From contig NZ_JAHLPW010000010.1 in assembly GCF_018918075.1 (NCBI RefSeq), positions 81,528 through 145,527 of the forward strand: a stretch of DNA of 64,000 nt, written 5' to 3'. Source of the DNA: Virgibacillus sp. MSJ-26 (GTDB lineage: Bacteria > Bacillota > Bacilli > Bacillales > Amphibacillaceae). The position numbers and the translations under genes were made by a program. This document shows, in pieces, positions 1 through 9,878 of the stretch; the stretch's first letter is position 1, and each line of letters starts with the position of its first letter. Under the pieces are notes generated by a model, which was not told the DNA's origin, made no database searches, and saw only the letters and a list, made by a program, of their open reading frames with translations.

Positions 1-643
1 TGCCAGCTCCTGATCCAATACCTGCTAAAGACACGGCAAGGGCAATTCCTACTGTTGTAATTGGGGTTGTAATGAGAATAGAGAATAGAATTGCAATTAA
101 GACACTCATGACAATAGGTTGTAAAGTGAGTAATTGTGATACAAAATGTCCGATTAGGGTTGTAATGTGCCCAACATATGGTAATAAAACGTGGCCTAAG
201 CCACCACCCACAATTAAAAGAATAGGTGGTATTAAAATAATACTGTAACTTTTTAAGCGGGAACCTAATAATAGAACAATTCCAGCAGCAATAGCTCCAG
301 TAAACATCATATTAATAACGTCCCCAGTTCCAGACATAGTTAGAGCTTCACCAGAATAGTCCACTGCTCCCCCACCGACCATAACTGCAAGACCTACAGA
401 AGCAGATTGAATGGGAGTAAATTTGAATTGATAACCTATTAAAACACCAACAATTAGTCCTAGTAATGAATTGGCCATTGTTGTAAAGTCTAATACAAAC
501 TGACCTTGAGGAAAAATAGGCAACAACGCTTTAAATAATTCACCAAGTAGCGCTCCAGGTATCAATGCTAAAACAGTACCGATTGCTACTCCGTTTAGTA
601 TATTCATTGAAAACTTTTTAGCTGTCAACTTTTCAGATCCCAT
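1..643 (-). CDS. PTS sugar transporter subunit IIC (PTS_EIIC_2 type), partial
   Basis: The gene runs off the left edge, so only the N-terminal 214 or so residues are present. The minus-strand reading begins MGSEKLTAKKFSMNILNG behind an AAAAGGAG ribosome site at 643. It continues as a chain of hydrophobic, Gly-rich segments (for example TGAIAAGIVLLLGSRL and PPILLIVGGGLGH) typical of the EIIC_2 membrane family. Members are thought to move a sugar or related solute across the membrane; the substrate cannot be read from the sequence. No EIIA or EIIB partner lies on this side. The gene is on the same strand as the pdh operon but lies downstream of that operon's terminator-like hairpin, so it is probably a separate unit. 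Confidence 0.75.
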   Translation of the reverse strand, partial: MGSEKLTAKKFSMNILNGVAIGTVLALIPGALLGELFKALLPIFPQGQFVLDFTTMANSLLGLIVGVLIGYQFKFTPIQSASVGLAVMVGGGAVDYSGEALTMSGTGDVINMMFTGAIAAGIVLLLGSRLKSYSIILIPPILLIVGGGLGHVLLPYVGHITTLIGHFVSQLLTLQPIVMSVLIAILFSILITTPITTVGIALAVSLAGIGSGAG

Positions 644-750
644 AAAAATTCTCCTTTTAAAAAGTAATATAAGACATAAAATTATTTAATAATTAACATT
701 CCAGAGGATTAACTCAAGAGTAAATAAGAAGGTCTAAAACAAATAAGATA

Positions 751-798
751 AGGGCTTTATCTAAGGAGAATATGGAATGTTAATTTCGATAAAGCCCT
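751..798 (-). terminator. Terminator-like hairpin after pdhD
   Basis: An 11-bp perfect inverted repeat (AGGGCTTTATC at 751-761, its complement at 788-798) encloses a 26-nt loop. It lies 27 bases past the pdhD stop. Minus-strand reading leads into a T-rich stretch. The long loop makes it less certain than the other terminators here. Confidence 0.5.
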
Positions 799-824
799 CA
801 AAATATTGGAATAACAAGTTGCCA

Positions 825-2237
825 TTAAATGTGGATTGGCATACCTAAAGCAAGTTCAGCTGCATCCATAACAGATTCACCTAGTGAAGGATGGCTATGA
901 ATGGTTAATGTAATATCTTCAGCAGTCAAGCCGTTTTCAATTGCCAAACCAAGTTCTGCAATAATATCACTTGCACCGACACCAGCCACTTGAGCACCTA
1001 ATAAAGTATCGCTCTCTTTTTCAGTGATGAGACGTACAAAGCCTTCAGTCTTATTTAAAGATAGAGCTCTTCCGTTTCCGCCTAGTGGAAACTTACTATC
1101 TTTAACATCATATCCTAGTTCTTTTGCTTCTTTCTTCGTGTAACCAACTGTTGCTAATTCAGGTTCAGTGAAGCATACGGCAGGCATTGATAAATAATCA
1201 ACAGCAGCACCTTTGCTTCCATTAATAGCTTCAGCAGCTACTTTTGCTTCATAACTTGCTTTGTGTGCAAGTGCTGCACCAGGAACAACATCACCAATTG
1301 CGAAAACGTTCTTTTTATTGGTACGACCTTGTTCATCAACTTCAATTAAACCTTTATCATTTGTTTTGATTCCAGCTAATTCTAAACCAAGATCATCTGT
1401 ATTTGGTCTACGTCCGACAGAAACAAGAACAAAATCAGAATCGATTGTTTCTTCTTTTCCGTTGACCTCATAAGTCACTGTTGCTTTTTTATCTGTTTGT
1501 TTGACTGATTTAGCCATCGCTTCAGTTACAATATTGACATTTTTAGATTTAAAGTCATTTTCCACGAGTTTTACCATATCTTTTTCAAAGCCTGGAAGTA
1601 CTTGCTTAGTTCCTTCTAAGATGGTCACTTCTGTGCCGAAATTAGCGTAGACACCAGCGAGTTCCATACCGATGTATCCACCGCCGACAACAGTTAATTT
1701 TTTAGGAATTTGTTTTAAATTTAACGCACCAGTTGAATCGATCACTCGTTTGTCAAATTTGAATCCTTTAATTTCGATTGGACGACTTCCTGTAGCAATA
1801 ATCGCATGTTTAAAGTTGTATGTTTGACCAGTTTCATCGTCATACATAACACGTAACGTCTGACCATCGATAAAGTGTGCTTCACCTTTGATAATTTCTA
1901 CTTTATTTTTCTTAAGAAGCATCTCCACACCTTTTGTTAAGGTTGAAACTACTTTATTGTCCTTCCATTCTTGAGTTTCTTCAAAATTAATTGTTGTCTC
2001 TTTTGTATGGATACCTAGTAGTTTTGAATCAAGAGAAGTTTGATATTGGTGACTGGCATTAATTAATGCTTTAGAAGGAATACATCCTACATTCAAACAA
2101 ACGCCACCAATTTTATATTTTTCAATAATGGTCACTTTCTGGCCGAGTTGTGCAGCTCTAATAGCTGCAACATAACCCCCGGGACCAGAACCAACCACGA
2201 CAGTTTCTAGTTCTTCAGCAAAATCTCCTACGACCAT
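825..2237 (-). CDS. pdhD: Dihydrolipoyl dehydrogenase (E3) of the pyruvate dehydrogenase complex
   Basis: The 470-residue product is a full-length E3 flavoprotein. It reoxidises the dihydrolipoyl arms of E2 and passes electrons through FAD and a redox disulfide to NAD+. Visible marks are the N-terminal FAD motif [13 protein letters not shown], the redox pair in [15 protein letters not shown] (Cys47 and Cys52), the NAD-binding [11 protein letters not shown], and the C-terminal HSHPSLGE with the catalytic His-Glu pair. It is the last gene of pdhA-pdhB-pdhC-pdhD, starting 9 bases after pdhC stops, and is followed by a terminator-like hairpin. A shared role with other 2-oxo-acid dehydrogenases is possible, but the operon fixes the primary partner. 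Confidence 0.96.
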   Translation of the reverse strand: MVVGDFAEELETVVVGSGPGGYVAAIRAAQLGQKVTIIEKYKIGGVCLNVGCIPSKALINASHQYQTSLDSKLLGIHTKETTINFEETQEWKDNKVVSTLTKGVEMLLKKNKVEIIKGEAHFIDGQTLRVMYDDETGQTYNFKHAIIATGSRPIEIKGFKFDKRVIDSTGALNLKQIPKKLTVVGGGYIGMELAGVYANFGTEVTILEGTKQVLPGFEKDMVKLVENDFKSKNVNIVTEAMAKSVKQTDKKATVTYEVNGKEETIDSDFVLVSVGRRPNTDDLGLELAGIKTNDKGLIEVDEQGRTNKKNVFAIGDVVPGAALAHKASYEAKVAAEAINGSKGAAVDYLSMPAVCFTEPELATVGYTKKEAKELGYDVKDSKFPLGGNGRALSLNKTEGFVRLITEKESDTLLGAQVAGVGASDIIAELGLAIENGLTAEDITLTIHSHPSLGESVMDAAELALGMPIHI

Positions 2238-2246
2238 GTTTATTCA

Positions 2247-3572
2247 CTACCCTTCTACAAAAAGTAAATCCGGATCTGCTAAATACTCTTTCAAATCATT
2301 AAGTGCTCTTTGTGCTGTACCGCCATCGATAATACGATGGTCGAAGCCAAACGAAAGTTTCAACATTGGTGCCACAATTGGCTGCTTGTTTTCATCTGGA
2401 ATAACTTCATCTTCAATTCTTCCAACACCTAAAATGGCAACTTCTGGCTGATTGATGATTGGTGTAGACCAAACACCACTTGTAGCTAATGCACCTACGT
2501 TTGTAATTGTCATTGAGCTGTTTTTCATGTCTGCGCTTTTTAATGTTCCATTCATTGCTTTTTCTGTATTTTCAGCAAGATCTTCAGCAATTTGGAATAG
2601 GCTCTTACGGTCTGTTTCTTTAATAACAGGTACGAATAGACCTTTTTCAGTGTCTGTCGCAATACCTACGTTAATATAGTTTTTATAAACAATTTCTCCA
2701 GCTTCTTCGTCAATAGAAGCGTTCAAGTCTGGATAACGGGCTAGTATAGCTGTTAAAGCTTTAACAAAATAAGCAGTAAATGTTAATTTAATGCCACGTT
2801 CTTTTGCAATAACTTTAAATCTATTTCGGTGATCCATTAGCTTAGTCACATTAACACGATCTAAGACAGTAACATGTGGAGACGTTTGTTTACTGTTTAC
2901 CATAGCATTAGCAATTGCTCGGCGTGTAGAAGACATTTTCACGCGAGTTTCTTGCTCAGTAACTGTTGGTTCAGGTGTTCTCTCAGTTTTTTGAGTTTGT
3001 GTTGGCTCAGCTTTTGGTGCTGCTTGTCCACCAGAAGCTAAGTAGTTATCGATATCTTCTCTAGTCACACGGTTGTTCTTACCTGTTGCTGGTACTTGAG
3101 TTAGATCAACGTCTTTTTCACGAGCATATTTTCTAACTGCAGGAATAGCCAACATTCTTATATCAATATCAGAAGCAGGTTTTTTAGCAGCTTGTGTCTG
3201 TTCTGATTGTTTTTCAGGTAGTTCAGAAGGTTTTAAGTGACTGACATCTTCATGCTCAATAGCAACAGTGTCAGTACCTTTTTCCATTGTGACGTCGCCG
3301 CCTTCTTCTTGATTAACTTTTTGTGCAGCATCATCTGAAATTTCAATTTCAACGATGGCGTCTCCTACTTTAGGTACGTCACCTTCTTCAAATAGTAATT
3401 TTTTTACAACACCTGAAACTGGGGAAGGAAGCGCGACGACTGCTTTATCACTTTGAATTTCTACAAGAGTATCGTCTTCTTCAATTTTGTCGCCTGGTTT
3501 AACGTCCCAAGTGACAATTTCACTTTCATGAATTCCTTCACCACTGTCAGGTAATATGAATGAATAAATCAT
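2247..3572 (-). CDS. pdhC: Dihydrolipoamide acetyltransferase (E2) of pyruvate dehydrogenase
   Basis: E2 forms the core of the complex and transfers the acetyl group from its lipoyl arm to CoA. I start it at the ATG at 3572 ([13 protein letters not shown]), which follows GAGGAGGAAATTCTA; an upstream in-frame TTG has no such site. The order is the lipoyl domain (residues 1-80, lipoyl Lys43 in [10 protein letters not shown]), an acidic and Gln/Thr-rich linker, a peripheral subunit-binding domain (about 135-175, [11 protein letters not shown]), a second linker, and the catalytic domain ending with FDHRIIDGG, the HxxxDG active site. About 441 residues with one lipoyl domain is normal for Bacillus. 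The gene lies 24 bases behind pdhB. Confidence 0.95.
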   Translation of the reverse strand: MIYSFILPDSGEGIHESEIVTWDVKPGDKIEEDDTLVEIQSDKAVVALPSPVSGVVKKLLFEEGDVPKVGDAIVEIEISDDAAQKVNQEEGGDVTMEKGTDTVAIEHEDVSHLKPSELPEKQSEQTQAAKKPASDIDIRMLAIPAVRKYAREKDVDLTQVPATGKNNRVTREDIDNYLASGGQAAPKAEPTQTQKTERTPEPTVTEQETRVKMSSTRRAIANAMVNSKQTSPHVTVLDRVNVTKLMDHRNRFKVIAKERGIKLTFTAYFVKALTAILARYPDLNASIDEEAGEIVYKNYINVGIATDTEKGLFVPVIKETDRKSLFQIAEDLAENTEKAMNGTLKSADMKNSSMTITNVGALATSGVWSTPIINQPEVAILGVGRIEDEVIPDENKQPIVAPMLKLSFGFDHRIIDGGTAQRALNDLKEYLADPDLLFVEG

Positions 3573-3596
3573 TAGAATTTCCTCCTCGAACAATTT

Positions 3597-4571
3597 TTAG
3601 AAATCGTATACTTCTCTTACTTTCTTAACAATATCAACTGAATTTGGAAGCCAGTCTGCTTCAGCAGCTCCAAATGGGAAGACAGAGTCAGGACCGGTTA
3701 CTCGTGAAATTGGAGATTCTAAGTACATAAATGCACGTTCACCAATTTCAGACATGATTTGACCAGCTACACCTGCTTGACGTTGTGCTTCCTGTGTCAC
3801 AACAACACGACCAGTTTTCTTGACAGACTCAAGAACTGTATCCATATCAATTGGAGAAATTGTTCTTAAATCAATAACTTCAACAGAAATTTCTCCTTCT
3901 AATTCTTTTGCAGCTTTAAGTGCTTCACTAACCATTAAACCGTATCCGATAACAGTGACGTCAGATCCTTCACGAGCAACAGCTGCTTTATCTAAAGGTA
4001 CACGGTAATCTTCATCAGGCACTTCTTGTTTAATTGAACGATAAAGTTTCAAATGCTCTAAGAAAATAACTGGATCTTCACTTTCAATTGAAGAAAGTAG
4101 TAAGCCTTTAGCATCGTATGGATTACTTGGTACAACAATACGCATTCCTGGAACTTGTGCTAGAATTCCTTCTAAGCTATCAGAGTGAAGTTCTGGTGTA
4201 TGCACTCCACCACCATAAGGTGCTCTTACTGTAATTGGCATGCTTCTTGTATTAGCCATGCGATAGCGCATACGAGAGAATTGAGCAATTACTGGTGACA
4301 TAGCTTCAAGAATAAAACCTGAGAATTGAATTTCAGGAACGGGTCTAAATCCTTCTGTCGCAAGACCAATAGACATTCCTAAAATACCGGATTCAGCTAA
4401 TGGTGTATCAAAAACACGATCTTCCCCATGTTTTTTTTGCAATCCGTCAGTAACACGGAATACACCGCCGTTCGGTCCAATATCTTCACCAAATAATAAT
4501 ACATTTTCATCTTTAGTTAACTTAGAATCTAAGGCATCATTAATCGCCTGAACAATTGTTTTTTCACTCAT
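3597..4571 (-). CDS. pdhB: Pyruvate dehydrogenase E1 component, beta subunit
   Basis: The beta chain of the heterotetrameric E1 completes the thiamine-diphosphate active site with PdhA. The product matches the transketolase-like family over its full length: [17 protein letters not shown] near the N-terminus, the phenylalanine- and arginine-rich [14 protein letters not shown] region, and the C-terminal swivel domain ([15 protein letters not shown]). I prefer the ATG at 4571, ten bases after GGGAG; the ATG at 4577 is only four bases from it. Either way the start overlaps the end of pdhA, so the two subunits are translationally coupled, as expected for a 1:1 complex. Confidence 0.94.
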   Translation of the reverse strand: MSEKTIVQAINDALDSKLTKDENVLLFGEDIGPNGGVFRVTDGLQKKHGEDRVFDTPLAESGILGMSIGLATEGFRPVPEIQFSGFILEAMSPVIAQFSRMRYRMANTRSMPITVRAPYGGGVHTPELHSDSLEGILAQVPGMRIVVPSNPYDAKGLLLSSIESEDPVIFLEHLKLYRSIKQEVPDEDYRVPLDKAAVAREGSDVTVIGYGLMVSEALKAAKELEGEISVEVIDLRTISPIDMDTVLESVKKTGRVVVTQEAQRQAGVAGQIMSEIGERAFMYLESPISRVTGPDSVFPFGAAEADWLPNSVDIVKKVREVYDF

Positions 4572-5679
4572 TGTCATTCATCTCCCTTTCTTCGTATTCA
4601 GCAATTTGTTCTTGAATATTTTGAGGAGAAACATCGTACATATTTTTTAAGAAGTCGGATACTTTTTGTTTTTCAACTTGACCGATAGCAGCGACTGCTT
4701 CTTTAATCTCTTGTTTACAAGTCTCAACAACTTCTTCTTCTTGTTCTTCGCTCCATAGACCTTTGTCTTCAAGGTATTTTCTCATACGTACAAGCGGATC
4801 CTTTTTCTCCCACTCGCCTAGCTCTTCATCAAGACGATAACGGGTTGGATCATCGGACATGGTATGTGGACCGAAGCGATACGTTAATGCTTCAATTAAG
4901 ACAGGTCCTTTTCCAGCCAGTGCATGTTCACGAGCGATAGATACAGCAGCATACATTGCAAGTGGATCCATACCATCAACTTGAATACCAGGAATTCCAG
5001 CTGCAACTGCTTTCTGTGCTAATGTTTTAGCATGTGTTTGTTGTTCTACAGGAACAGAAATTCCATAACCGTTATTCTGAACAACTGCAACATAAGGTAC
5101 ATTGTAAACACCTGCAAAGTTGATTCCTTCATAGAAATCACCTTGTGAAGTCGCACCATCTCCACTTAGAGACATAACGATATTCTTTTTATTACGTTTC
5201 TTCATCCCAAAAGCAACGCCCATTGCATGCGTAATATGACCACCAACGATAACTTGTGGAGCATACGCTTGGAAGTCTTCTGGGAATTCATTCCCTTTCA
5301 TATGGCCTTTATACCATAGAAATGCTTTTTCTAATGGTAGGCCGTGTAGAATTAGAGGTGCTAAATCACGATAAGTACCTGCGAAAAAGTCGCCTTCACC
5401 TAGTGCATATTGAGTAGCAATTTGACTTGCCTCTTGTCCGCCTCCAGGAGCATAGTTTCCTAGTGCACCTTGTCTGTTCAGTAATGTAACTCGTTTATCA
5501 TAAGTGCTAGCCCAAACTAGTCTTCTCATGAGTTCTGTAAGTTCCTCGTCACTTAGTTTAGGTTCTAGATCAGTATTGACTACTTCGCCTGTAGGAGCGA
5601 GTACTTGATAAAAAGGAAAAGCTTTTTCATACCCTTGTACAAGGCTGTCTAAATCTAACTTATTATTTTTCTTAGACAT
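4564..5679 (-). CDS. pdhA: Pyruvate dehydrogenase E1 component, alpha subunit
   Basis: The 371-residue protein carries the thiamine-diphosphate motif [16 protein letters not shown] ending in the NNGYGIS segment, and the phosphorylation-loop-like sequence [16 protein letters not shown] of E1-alpha proteins. [16 protein letters not shown] matches the Gram-positive PDH branch rather than the branched-chain enzyme. It decarboxylates pyruvate and acetylates E2. It is the first gene of the operon (start after AGGGAGTTAACA), with 460 bases of non-coding DNA upstream that include a cre-like site. Several residues differ from the common Bacillus enzyme ([18 protein letters not shown]), so this could be one of two PDH copies in the genome; that is an inference. 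Confidence 0.94.
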   Translation of the reverse strand: MSKKNNKLDLDSLVQGYEKAFPFYQVLAPTGEVVNTDLEPKLSDEELTELMRRLVWASTYDKRVTLLNRQGALGNYAPGGGQEASQIATQYALGEGDFFAGTYRDLAPLILHGLPLEKAFLWYKGHMKGNEFPEDFQAYAPQVIVGGHITHAMGVAFGMKKRNKKNIVMSLSGDGATSQGDFYEGINFAGVYNVPYVAVVQNNGYGISVPVEQQTHAKTLAQKAVAAGIPGIQVDGMDPLAMYAAVSIAREHALAGKGPVLIEALTYRFGPHTMSDDPTRYRLDEELGEWEKKDPLVRMRKYLEDKGLWSEEQEEEVVETCKQEIKEAVAAIGQVEKQKVSDFLKNMYDVSPQNIQEQIAEYEEREMNDNE

Positions 5680-5796
5680 ATTGTTAACTCCCTTTCTATA
5701 ATTGAAATTTTTATTTGTGAAATCCTTTACAATTTAACTTTAACACTGAGTAGACTTCTTGTATAATTGATATTTTTTATATGCTTATAAAAATAT

Positions 5797-5810
5797 TTTA
5801 AACGCTTTCA
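5797..5810 (-). promoter_or_regulatory. Candidate CcpA (cre) site upstream of pdhA
   Basis: The minus strand reads TGAAAGCGTTTAAA, which matches the Bacillus cre consensus TGWNANCGNTNWCA at all but one position. It lies about 120 bases upstream of the pdhA start. The expected effect is carbon-source control of the pdh operon. The assignment rests on sequence similarity alone. Confidence 0.45.
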
Positions 5811-6049
5811 TGACGCGTTTTCACACACTCTACGACAACAGAAGTGACAAAGATGTGAACTTTTTTCACATACTTAATTGTTTTTTTAGTTTCAAAATTA
5901 AGCCAAATGACGTCCTTCCGAACAATTTACATGACGACATTACCCCTCTTTAAGTAACTTCAATCAAGGTATAACGTTTTTAAGTGTAGAAACTAAAAAT
6001 AGTATTCAACACTTAGCCATTTATATGTGAAAGACTTATCCATAAAAAA

Positions 6050-6088
6050 AGATAAGGCAATCAGTATTGATTTCTCCTCGCCTTATCT
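6050..6088 (-). terminator. Intrinsic terminator
   Basis: The 9-bp arms AGATAAGGC and GCCTTATCT are followed on the minus strand by seven T residues. It lies just downstream of the small minus-strand reading frame at 6142 and supports transcription of that frame. Confidence 0.7.
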
Positions 6089-6141
6089 TGAAGCATTTGC
6101 TTAAGTTTATTCGCTTGCTGTTGTATATTTCGCCTAACACT

Positions 6142-6342
6142 TTAAGATTTTCCGGGAAGTAACTTTACTTCTATTCCTTCCGTTTCATTAAGAAGAGTCT
6201 CATGAAAATTGCCTTCTACCCAATCATCTATCTGATCATGGTACCATTCACTTTTAAAATGCGAGTCACCACAAATAATCCTGCAAACACTTCCGTAAAA
6301 GGATATGTGCCACACTTTCAATGAAAAAAAAAGTAAACACAC
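6142..6342 (-). CDS. Small hypothetical protein
   Basis: A short reading frame of up to 66 codons on the minus strand. The C-terminal two thirds (WHISFYGSVCRII, then YHDQIDDWVEGNFHETLL) look protein-like, mixed and slightly acidic. The frame is followed at a sensible distance by an intrinsic terminator. The start is unsure: the first in-frame GTG lies at 6342 behind AAAAAGG, and a TTG seven codons later is an alternative. I do not recognise a family. It is divergent from the cbpA-like gene with about 85 bases between them, so both promoters would sit in that gap. Confidence 0.4.
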   Translation of the reverse strand: MCLLFFSLKVWHISFYGSVCRIICGDSHFKSEWYHDQIDDWVEGNFHETLLNETEGIEVKLLPGKS

Positions 6343-6427
6343 CTTTTTAGACTATTGCAAAAGATTCGATATTACGAGATACTGTATATATAATTGATTT
6401 TAAGACAGAAACTTGGGAGGGAAAGCG

Positions 6428-7057
6428 ATGTTAGTAAAAAATGATTATGTCAATAAAGAAACAGTTGTAACAGTAACAGAAAATGATACAATGAAACACG
6501 CCTTACAAACACTTTCTGAATCAGGATATCGCTGCATTCCAGTATTAGATGATGCTGGCAAATACGTTGGTAATATTTATAAAGTCCACCTGTTGAAGCA
6601 TGAAAGAGATCAAGGATCGCTGGAAGAATCGCTCACTGAACTCATTGCCAATGAGAAAAATGGTAAAATCAAAGAGACAGATCCATTTTTTAAGGTGTTT
6701 TCCAATATCAAAGAATTACCTTTTCTTGCCGTTGTCAATGATAATGATGATTTCCTAGGCATTTTGACTAATGGAAATGTCATTCAAGTCCTTGAAAATG
6801 CATGGGGTGTCCATAACGGCAGCTTTTCACTTACAATTGGAACCATTGAATATGCAGGTGTACTCACTAAAATGCTTAAAATAGTCAATAAATACTGTAA
6901 CGTCCAAAGTGTCATTTCCTTAAATAATGACTCAAAATATGTCAGACGCGTATGTATCGTCCTCCCTACAGAAGTTGATGAAGCAACAGCTAAAACAATT
7001 GCCGAGGACTTAGAAAAAAACAACCTTACCGTGACCGACATAGAAGATTTATCATAA
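6428..7057 (+). CDS. cbpA: CBS-domain protein with C-terminal ACT-like domain, CbpA-like c-di-AMP receptor
   Basis: The product of about 209 residues has a tandem CBS pair (residues 1-125: VTVTENDTMKHALQTLSESGYRCIPVLDD, then LPFLAVVNDNDDFLGILT) followed by a ferredoxin-like or ACT-like segment (about 135-209). This is the layout of the CbpA family, soluble receptors for cyclic di-AMP in Firmicutes, whose CBS cleft binds the nucleotide; the shorter CbpB/DarB proteins lack the second part. I start at the ATG at 6428 behind GGGAGGGAAAGCG and not at the upstream frame start. The gene stands alone and ends at a strong terminator. Ligand binding is inferred from family membership only. Confidence 0.75.
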   Translation: MLVKNDYVNKETVVTVTENDTMKHALQTLSESGYRCIPVLDDAGKYVGNIYKVHLLKHERDQGSLEESLTELIANEKNGKIKETDPFFKVFSNIKELPFLAVVNDNDDFLGILTNGNVIQVLENAWGVHNGSFSLTIGTIEYAGVLTKMLKIVNKYCNVQSVISLNNDSKYVRRVCIVLPTEVDEATAKTIAEDLEKNNLTVTDIEDLS

Positions 7058-7081
7058 GAACAAATTTTCAATTTGAAACCA

Positions 7082-7116
7082 AACACCTTTTTAGTCTTTC
7101 TAAAAAGGTGTTTTTT
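7082..7116 (+). terminator. Intrinsic terminator after cbpA
   Basis: Perfect 13-bp stem (AACACCTTTTTAG and its complement) with a 5-nt loop, followed by a run of six T on the plus strand, 25 bases after the cbpA stop. Confidence 0.85.
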
Positions 7117-7175
7117 AATGGTATATTTAAATATGATAAACTATTCATGATTCTCAAAAGTTGGAGTTGTTGCTG

Positions 7176-8072
7176 ATGGGTTTATTCCTTAGTGTTATCT
7201 TACCAATTATGGCAGTCTTTGCCTCTGGCTTTATTTTACAACGAATCAGACCTCTTGACGTCAGGTCTCTTTCGGCTGTCTCGTTGTATATATTATCACC
7301 CGCCCTAGTATTCGTTTCACTATATGAGGCCGAGTTCGATAGCGGTTATATGATTATCCTCGTCTATATATTTGTCCTATTTTATACTATGGTTATCTTA
7401 AACAAACTTTTGGCAAAAGTGTTTAAATGGAAACGGAAGACTGAAAGCGCATCGATTCTCGCAACTGGCTTTATGAACTCGGGAAACTACGGCTTACCTG
7501 TCGTCCTCTTCAGTTTAGGTAATGCCGCACTACCCTATGCTATTTTTATCATGGTCATTCAATCTTTACAAAATAATTTCTTTGGGATTTATTATGCATC
7601 TCGTAGCACGAGCGGGATCAGTCGAGCGCTAAAAAACATCATGAAGATGCCAACGACCTATGCGGCCATTTTAGCCTTTATCTTCCATTATTTTAATATA
7701 AACGTCCCTGAGGCTATTTTTTCAACACTCTCGATGGTAGGTGATGCCGCAATTCCTGTCATGATGATTATGCTTGGCATGCAGCTCGGATCAATTATTG
7801 GGCTGAAACTTGATTGGCAAGTTGTCATCTCTGGCGTCACATTAAAAATGATTATCGCCCCCTTAGTCGCTTTCTTGTTTGTTTCGGTCATTGACGTTGA
7901 TCCACTTATTGCAGCAGTGCTTATTATCATCTCAGCCATGCCAACTGCTGCAACAACGACAATGTATGCCATTGAGTTTGATACAGAGCCGGACCTCGTC
8001 TCTAGTATTACATTTATTTCAACGTTGGTTAGTATTGTGACATTGAGCGTGTTATTAAATCTTGTAATATAG
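7176..8072 (+). CDS. AEC family (auxin efflux carrier-like) transporter
   Basis: This is a membrane protein of 298 residues with about ten hydrophobic segments arranged as two five-helix halves, the pattern of the AEC/BART group of secondary transporters. Recognisable features are GFMNSGNYGLPVVLFSLG in the middle and the NYG motif common to bacterial members. Such proteins export or import organic anions such as malate or malonate; the substrate here is unknown. I start at the ATG at 7176 (MGLFLSVILP), which has GGAG nine bases upstream; the frame opens at an earlier TTG. It is convergent with the FMN-dependent oxidase gene and shares a bidirectional terminator with it. Confidence 0.85.
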   Translation: MGLFLSVILPIMAVFASGFILQRIRPLDVRSLSAVSLYILSPALVFVSLYEAEFDSGYMIILVYIFVLFYTMVILNKLLAKVFKWKRKTESASILATGFMNSGNYGLPVVLFSLGNAALPYAIFIMVIQSLQNNFFGIYYASRSTSGISRALKNIMKMPTTYAAILAFIFHYFNINVPEAIFSTLSMVGDAAIPVMMIMLGMQLGSIIGLKLDWQVVISGVTLKMIIAPLVAFLFVSVIDVDPLIAAVLIIISAMPTAATTTMYAIEFDTEPDLVSSITFISTLVSIVTLSVLLNLVI

Positions 8073-8102
8073 AGAAATCTATTGTTTATTGATTTAAACA
8101 CA

Positions 8103-8138
8103 AAAGTAGCTGTGCATCTCTAATGCCAGCTACTTTTT
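8103..8138. terminator. Bidirectional terminator
   Basis: The 10-bp stem AAAGTAGCTG/CAGCTACTTT lies between two convergent genes. The T tract on the plus side is five or more bases and on the minus side four, so it can serve both. Confidence 0.8.
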
Positions 8139-8143
8139 AATGA

Positions 8144-9310
8144 TTAGTTATTACTTTTTAAAATATTTGTGTCTAAATCTGAGAACGAACTTATACCAGC
8201 TAAGCCTAAATTAAGATCTAAGTCAGCGAGCAAGTTTGTCATAACTTCTTTAACTCCTTCTTGTCCAGCAACTGCTAAACCATACATCAGAGGTCTGCCA
8301 ACAAGAACCGCTTTTGCCCCAAGAGCCATCGCTTTCATAATATCGGCTCCACGACGGATTCCGCTATCCATTAAGACAGGAATTTTATCTTGGACGACAT
8401 CACATACTAGCGGTAATGCATCTAGAGCCCCGATAGCACCGTCAACTTGCCGACCACCATGATTTGAAACGATAATTCCATCGACATCATATTCTAATGC
8501 ACGCTTAGCATCTTCCGGATGAAGAATACCCTTTAAAATAATCGGTAATGTTGTATGCTCCTTTATGAAATCCACATCTTCCCAAGATAAACCTGGATTG
8601 CCAAAAACTTGGGTCCAATGCATAATGGCTGCTTCAGGATTTTCTTGAGGCGATTTTTCAAGTTTTGCGCAAAAGGCTGGGTCCGTAAAATAATTTCCAA
8701 CCCCTTCCCCCGCTAGGAATGGCAAATAAACATTTTTCAAATCATGTTCACGCCAAGCCATCATGGGTGTATCAAGTGTGACAACTATAGCGGAGTATCC
8801 CGCTGTTTCCGCTCGTTTTAAAAAACTAGCTGTTACGTCAGGATCTTTGCTCCAATATAATTGGAACCACTTTTCTGCGTCCCCGATTTTTTCTGCAATT
8901 TTTTCCATGGGCGTGGTGGAGGCGGAACTCGCAATATATGGCACATCTAACTCGGCAGAAGCTAAGGCAGAGGCCACCTCCCCATCAGGATGGATAATCG
9001 ACTGAACACCAATCGGTGCTTGAAGAATAGGCGATGGATAAGTTTTTCCGAATAGCGAGACAGATAAATCACGCTCCTCGACATTACGCAACATTTGTGG
9101 AATTATTTTCTGATCAGCAAATGCCTTCAAATTAGCTGACATCGTCTGCTCGCCACCAGCCCCACCTGCTATATAATAGAAAGGCCCGTCCTCTAGTTTT
9201 TCACGAGCCAGTTCTTCCCATTCCTCGTAAATAACTGGTAGCCTATTTGAATCGGGATTTAGCATGGTAGAATAAATACTGTATTGCACTTTATTCCCAA
9301 TATTTTTCAT
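8144..9310 (-). CDS. FMN-dependent alpha-hydroxy-acid oxidase, lactate oxidase/monooxygenase-like
   Basis: The 388-residue TIM-barrel flavoprotein belongs to the L-lactate oxidase, glycolate oxidase and lactate 2-monooxygenase group. Visible marks include QAPIGVQSIIHPDGE, the FMN-binding LKGILHPEDA with its lysine, VSNHGGRQVDG with the active-site His and Arg, and the phosphate-binding LMDSGIRRGADIMKAMALGA. It would oxidise a 2-hydroxy acid, most likely L-lactate, with oxygen or a quinone as acceptor; the exact product cannot be told from the sequence. The ATG at 9310 follows GTGGGGGGAATTTTA, better than the upstream start. It is a single gene. Confidence 0.88.
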   Translation of the reverse strand: MKNIGNKVQYSIYSTMLNPDSNRLPVIYEEWEELAREKLEDGPFYYIAGGAGGEQTMSANLKAFADQKIIPQMLRNVEERDLSVSLFGKTYPSPILQAPIGVQSIIHPDGEVASALASAELDVPYIASSASTTPMEKIAEKIGDAEKWFQLYWSKDPDVTASFLKRAETAGYSAIVVTLDTPMMAWREHDLKNVYLPFLAGEGVGNYFTDPAFCAKLEKSPQENPEAAIMHWTQVFGNPGLSWEDVDFIKEHTTLPIILKGILHPEDAKRALEYDVDGIIVSNHGGRQVDGAIGALDALPLVCDVVQDKIPVLMDSGIRRGADIMKAMALGAKAVLVGRPLMYGLAVAGQEGVKEVMTNLLADLDLNLGLAGISSFSDLDTNILKSNN

Positions 9311-9413
9311 TAAAATTCCCCCCACTTCATTTTTTATAATATTCAATTAAATTAAGTATAAATGATTCAATTACAAGGTCAAAGAGAAATGAACTGATAG
9401 ATTTAAAAATATC

Positions 9414-9454
9414 AAAAAGGCAATGTCCATGCTTGCTTGTCTAGACATTGCCTT
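9414..9454 (-). terminator. Intrinsic terminator after the DUF2188 gene
   Basis: Perfect 11-bp arms AAGGCAATGTC/GACATTGCCTT with a 16-nt loop, followed on the minus strand by five T, six bases past the gene's stop. Confidence 0.8.
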
Positions 9455-9459
9455 AATGA

Positions 9460-9663
9460 TTAATCTAAATATCTTTCTTCGCTTACAACATTATGATTCT
9501 TATCCATTACTTTCAACATGCTTGGTTTATTTTCTTCAGCCATTTGCTTAGCTGCAGTAATAGCTTCATCTTCAGATTTGTATTCTTTTTCAGGCGCAAC
9601 ATTCTCTAATTTTACTAACCATGCCGACACATTAGCATTTGGCACAACACTATACATATTCAT
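9460..9663 (-). CDS. DUF2188 small protein
   Basis: The 67-residue protein has the DUF2188 layout: an N-terminal strand (YSVVPNANVSAWLVKLEN), a helix rich in Ala, Glu and Lys (EDEAITAAKQMAEENKPS), and a final strand pair (MLKVMDKNHNVVSEERYLD). Members are small soluble proteins of unknown function, widespread in Bacillaceae. The ATG follows AAAGGAGTTTTGCGAA. It is single-gene, with its own terminator. Confidence 0.8.
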   Translation of the reverse strand: MNMYSVVPNANVSAWLVKLENVAPEKEYKSEDEAITAAKQMAEENKPSMLKVMDKNHNVVSEERYLD

Positions 9664-9820
9664 TTCGCAAAACTCCTTTATGGGAACATTATCTCAGTTA
9701 ATGTTTTCCCTACATATATAATCCGAAACATCAATTGAAAAAGACACTGTAGCACGATGGGAAATGGGATAAAATGAGTTTTACGTATCGTAAGATGATG
9801 ATCTGTCATGATATGAGATA

Positions 9821-9850
9821 AAAAAGATCAAGCCGGTTAAGACTTGATCT
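9821..9850 (-). terminator. Intrinsic terminator after the DUF420 gene
   Basis: The 8-bp arms AGATCAAG/CTTGATCT with a 10-nt loop are followed on the minus strand by a run of T, 28 bases past the gene's stop. Confidence 0.7.
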
Positions 9851-9878
9851 ACTCTTTCTCTTCTCATGTCATTTTATA

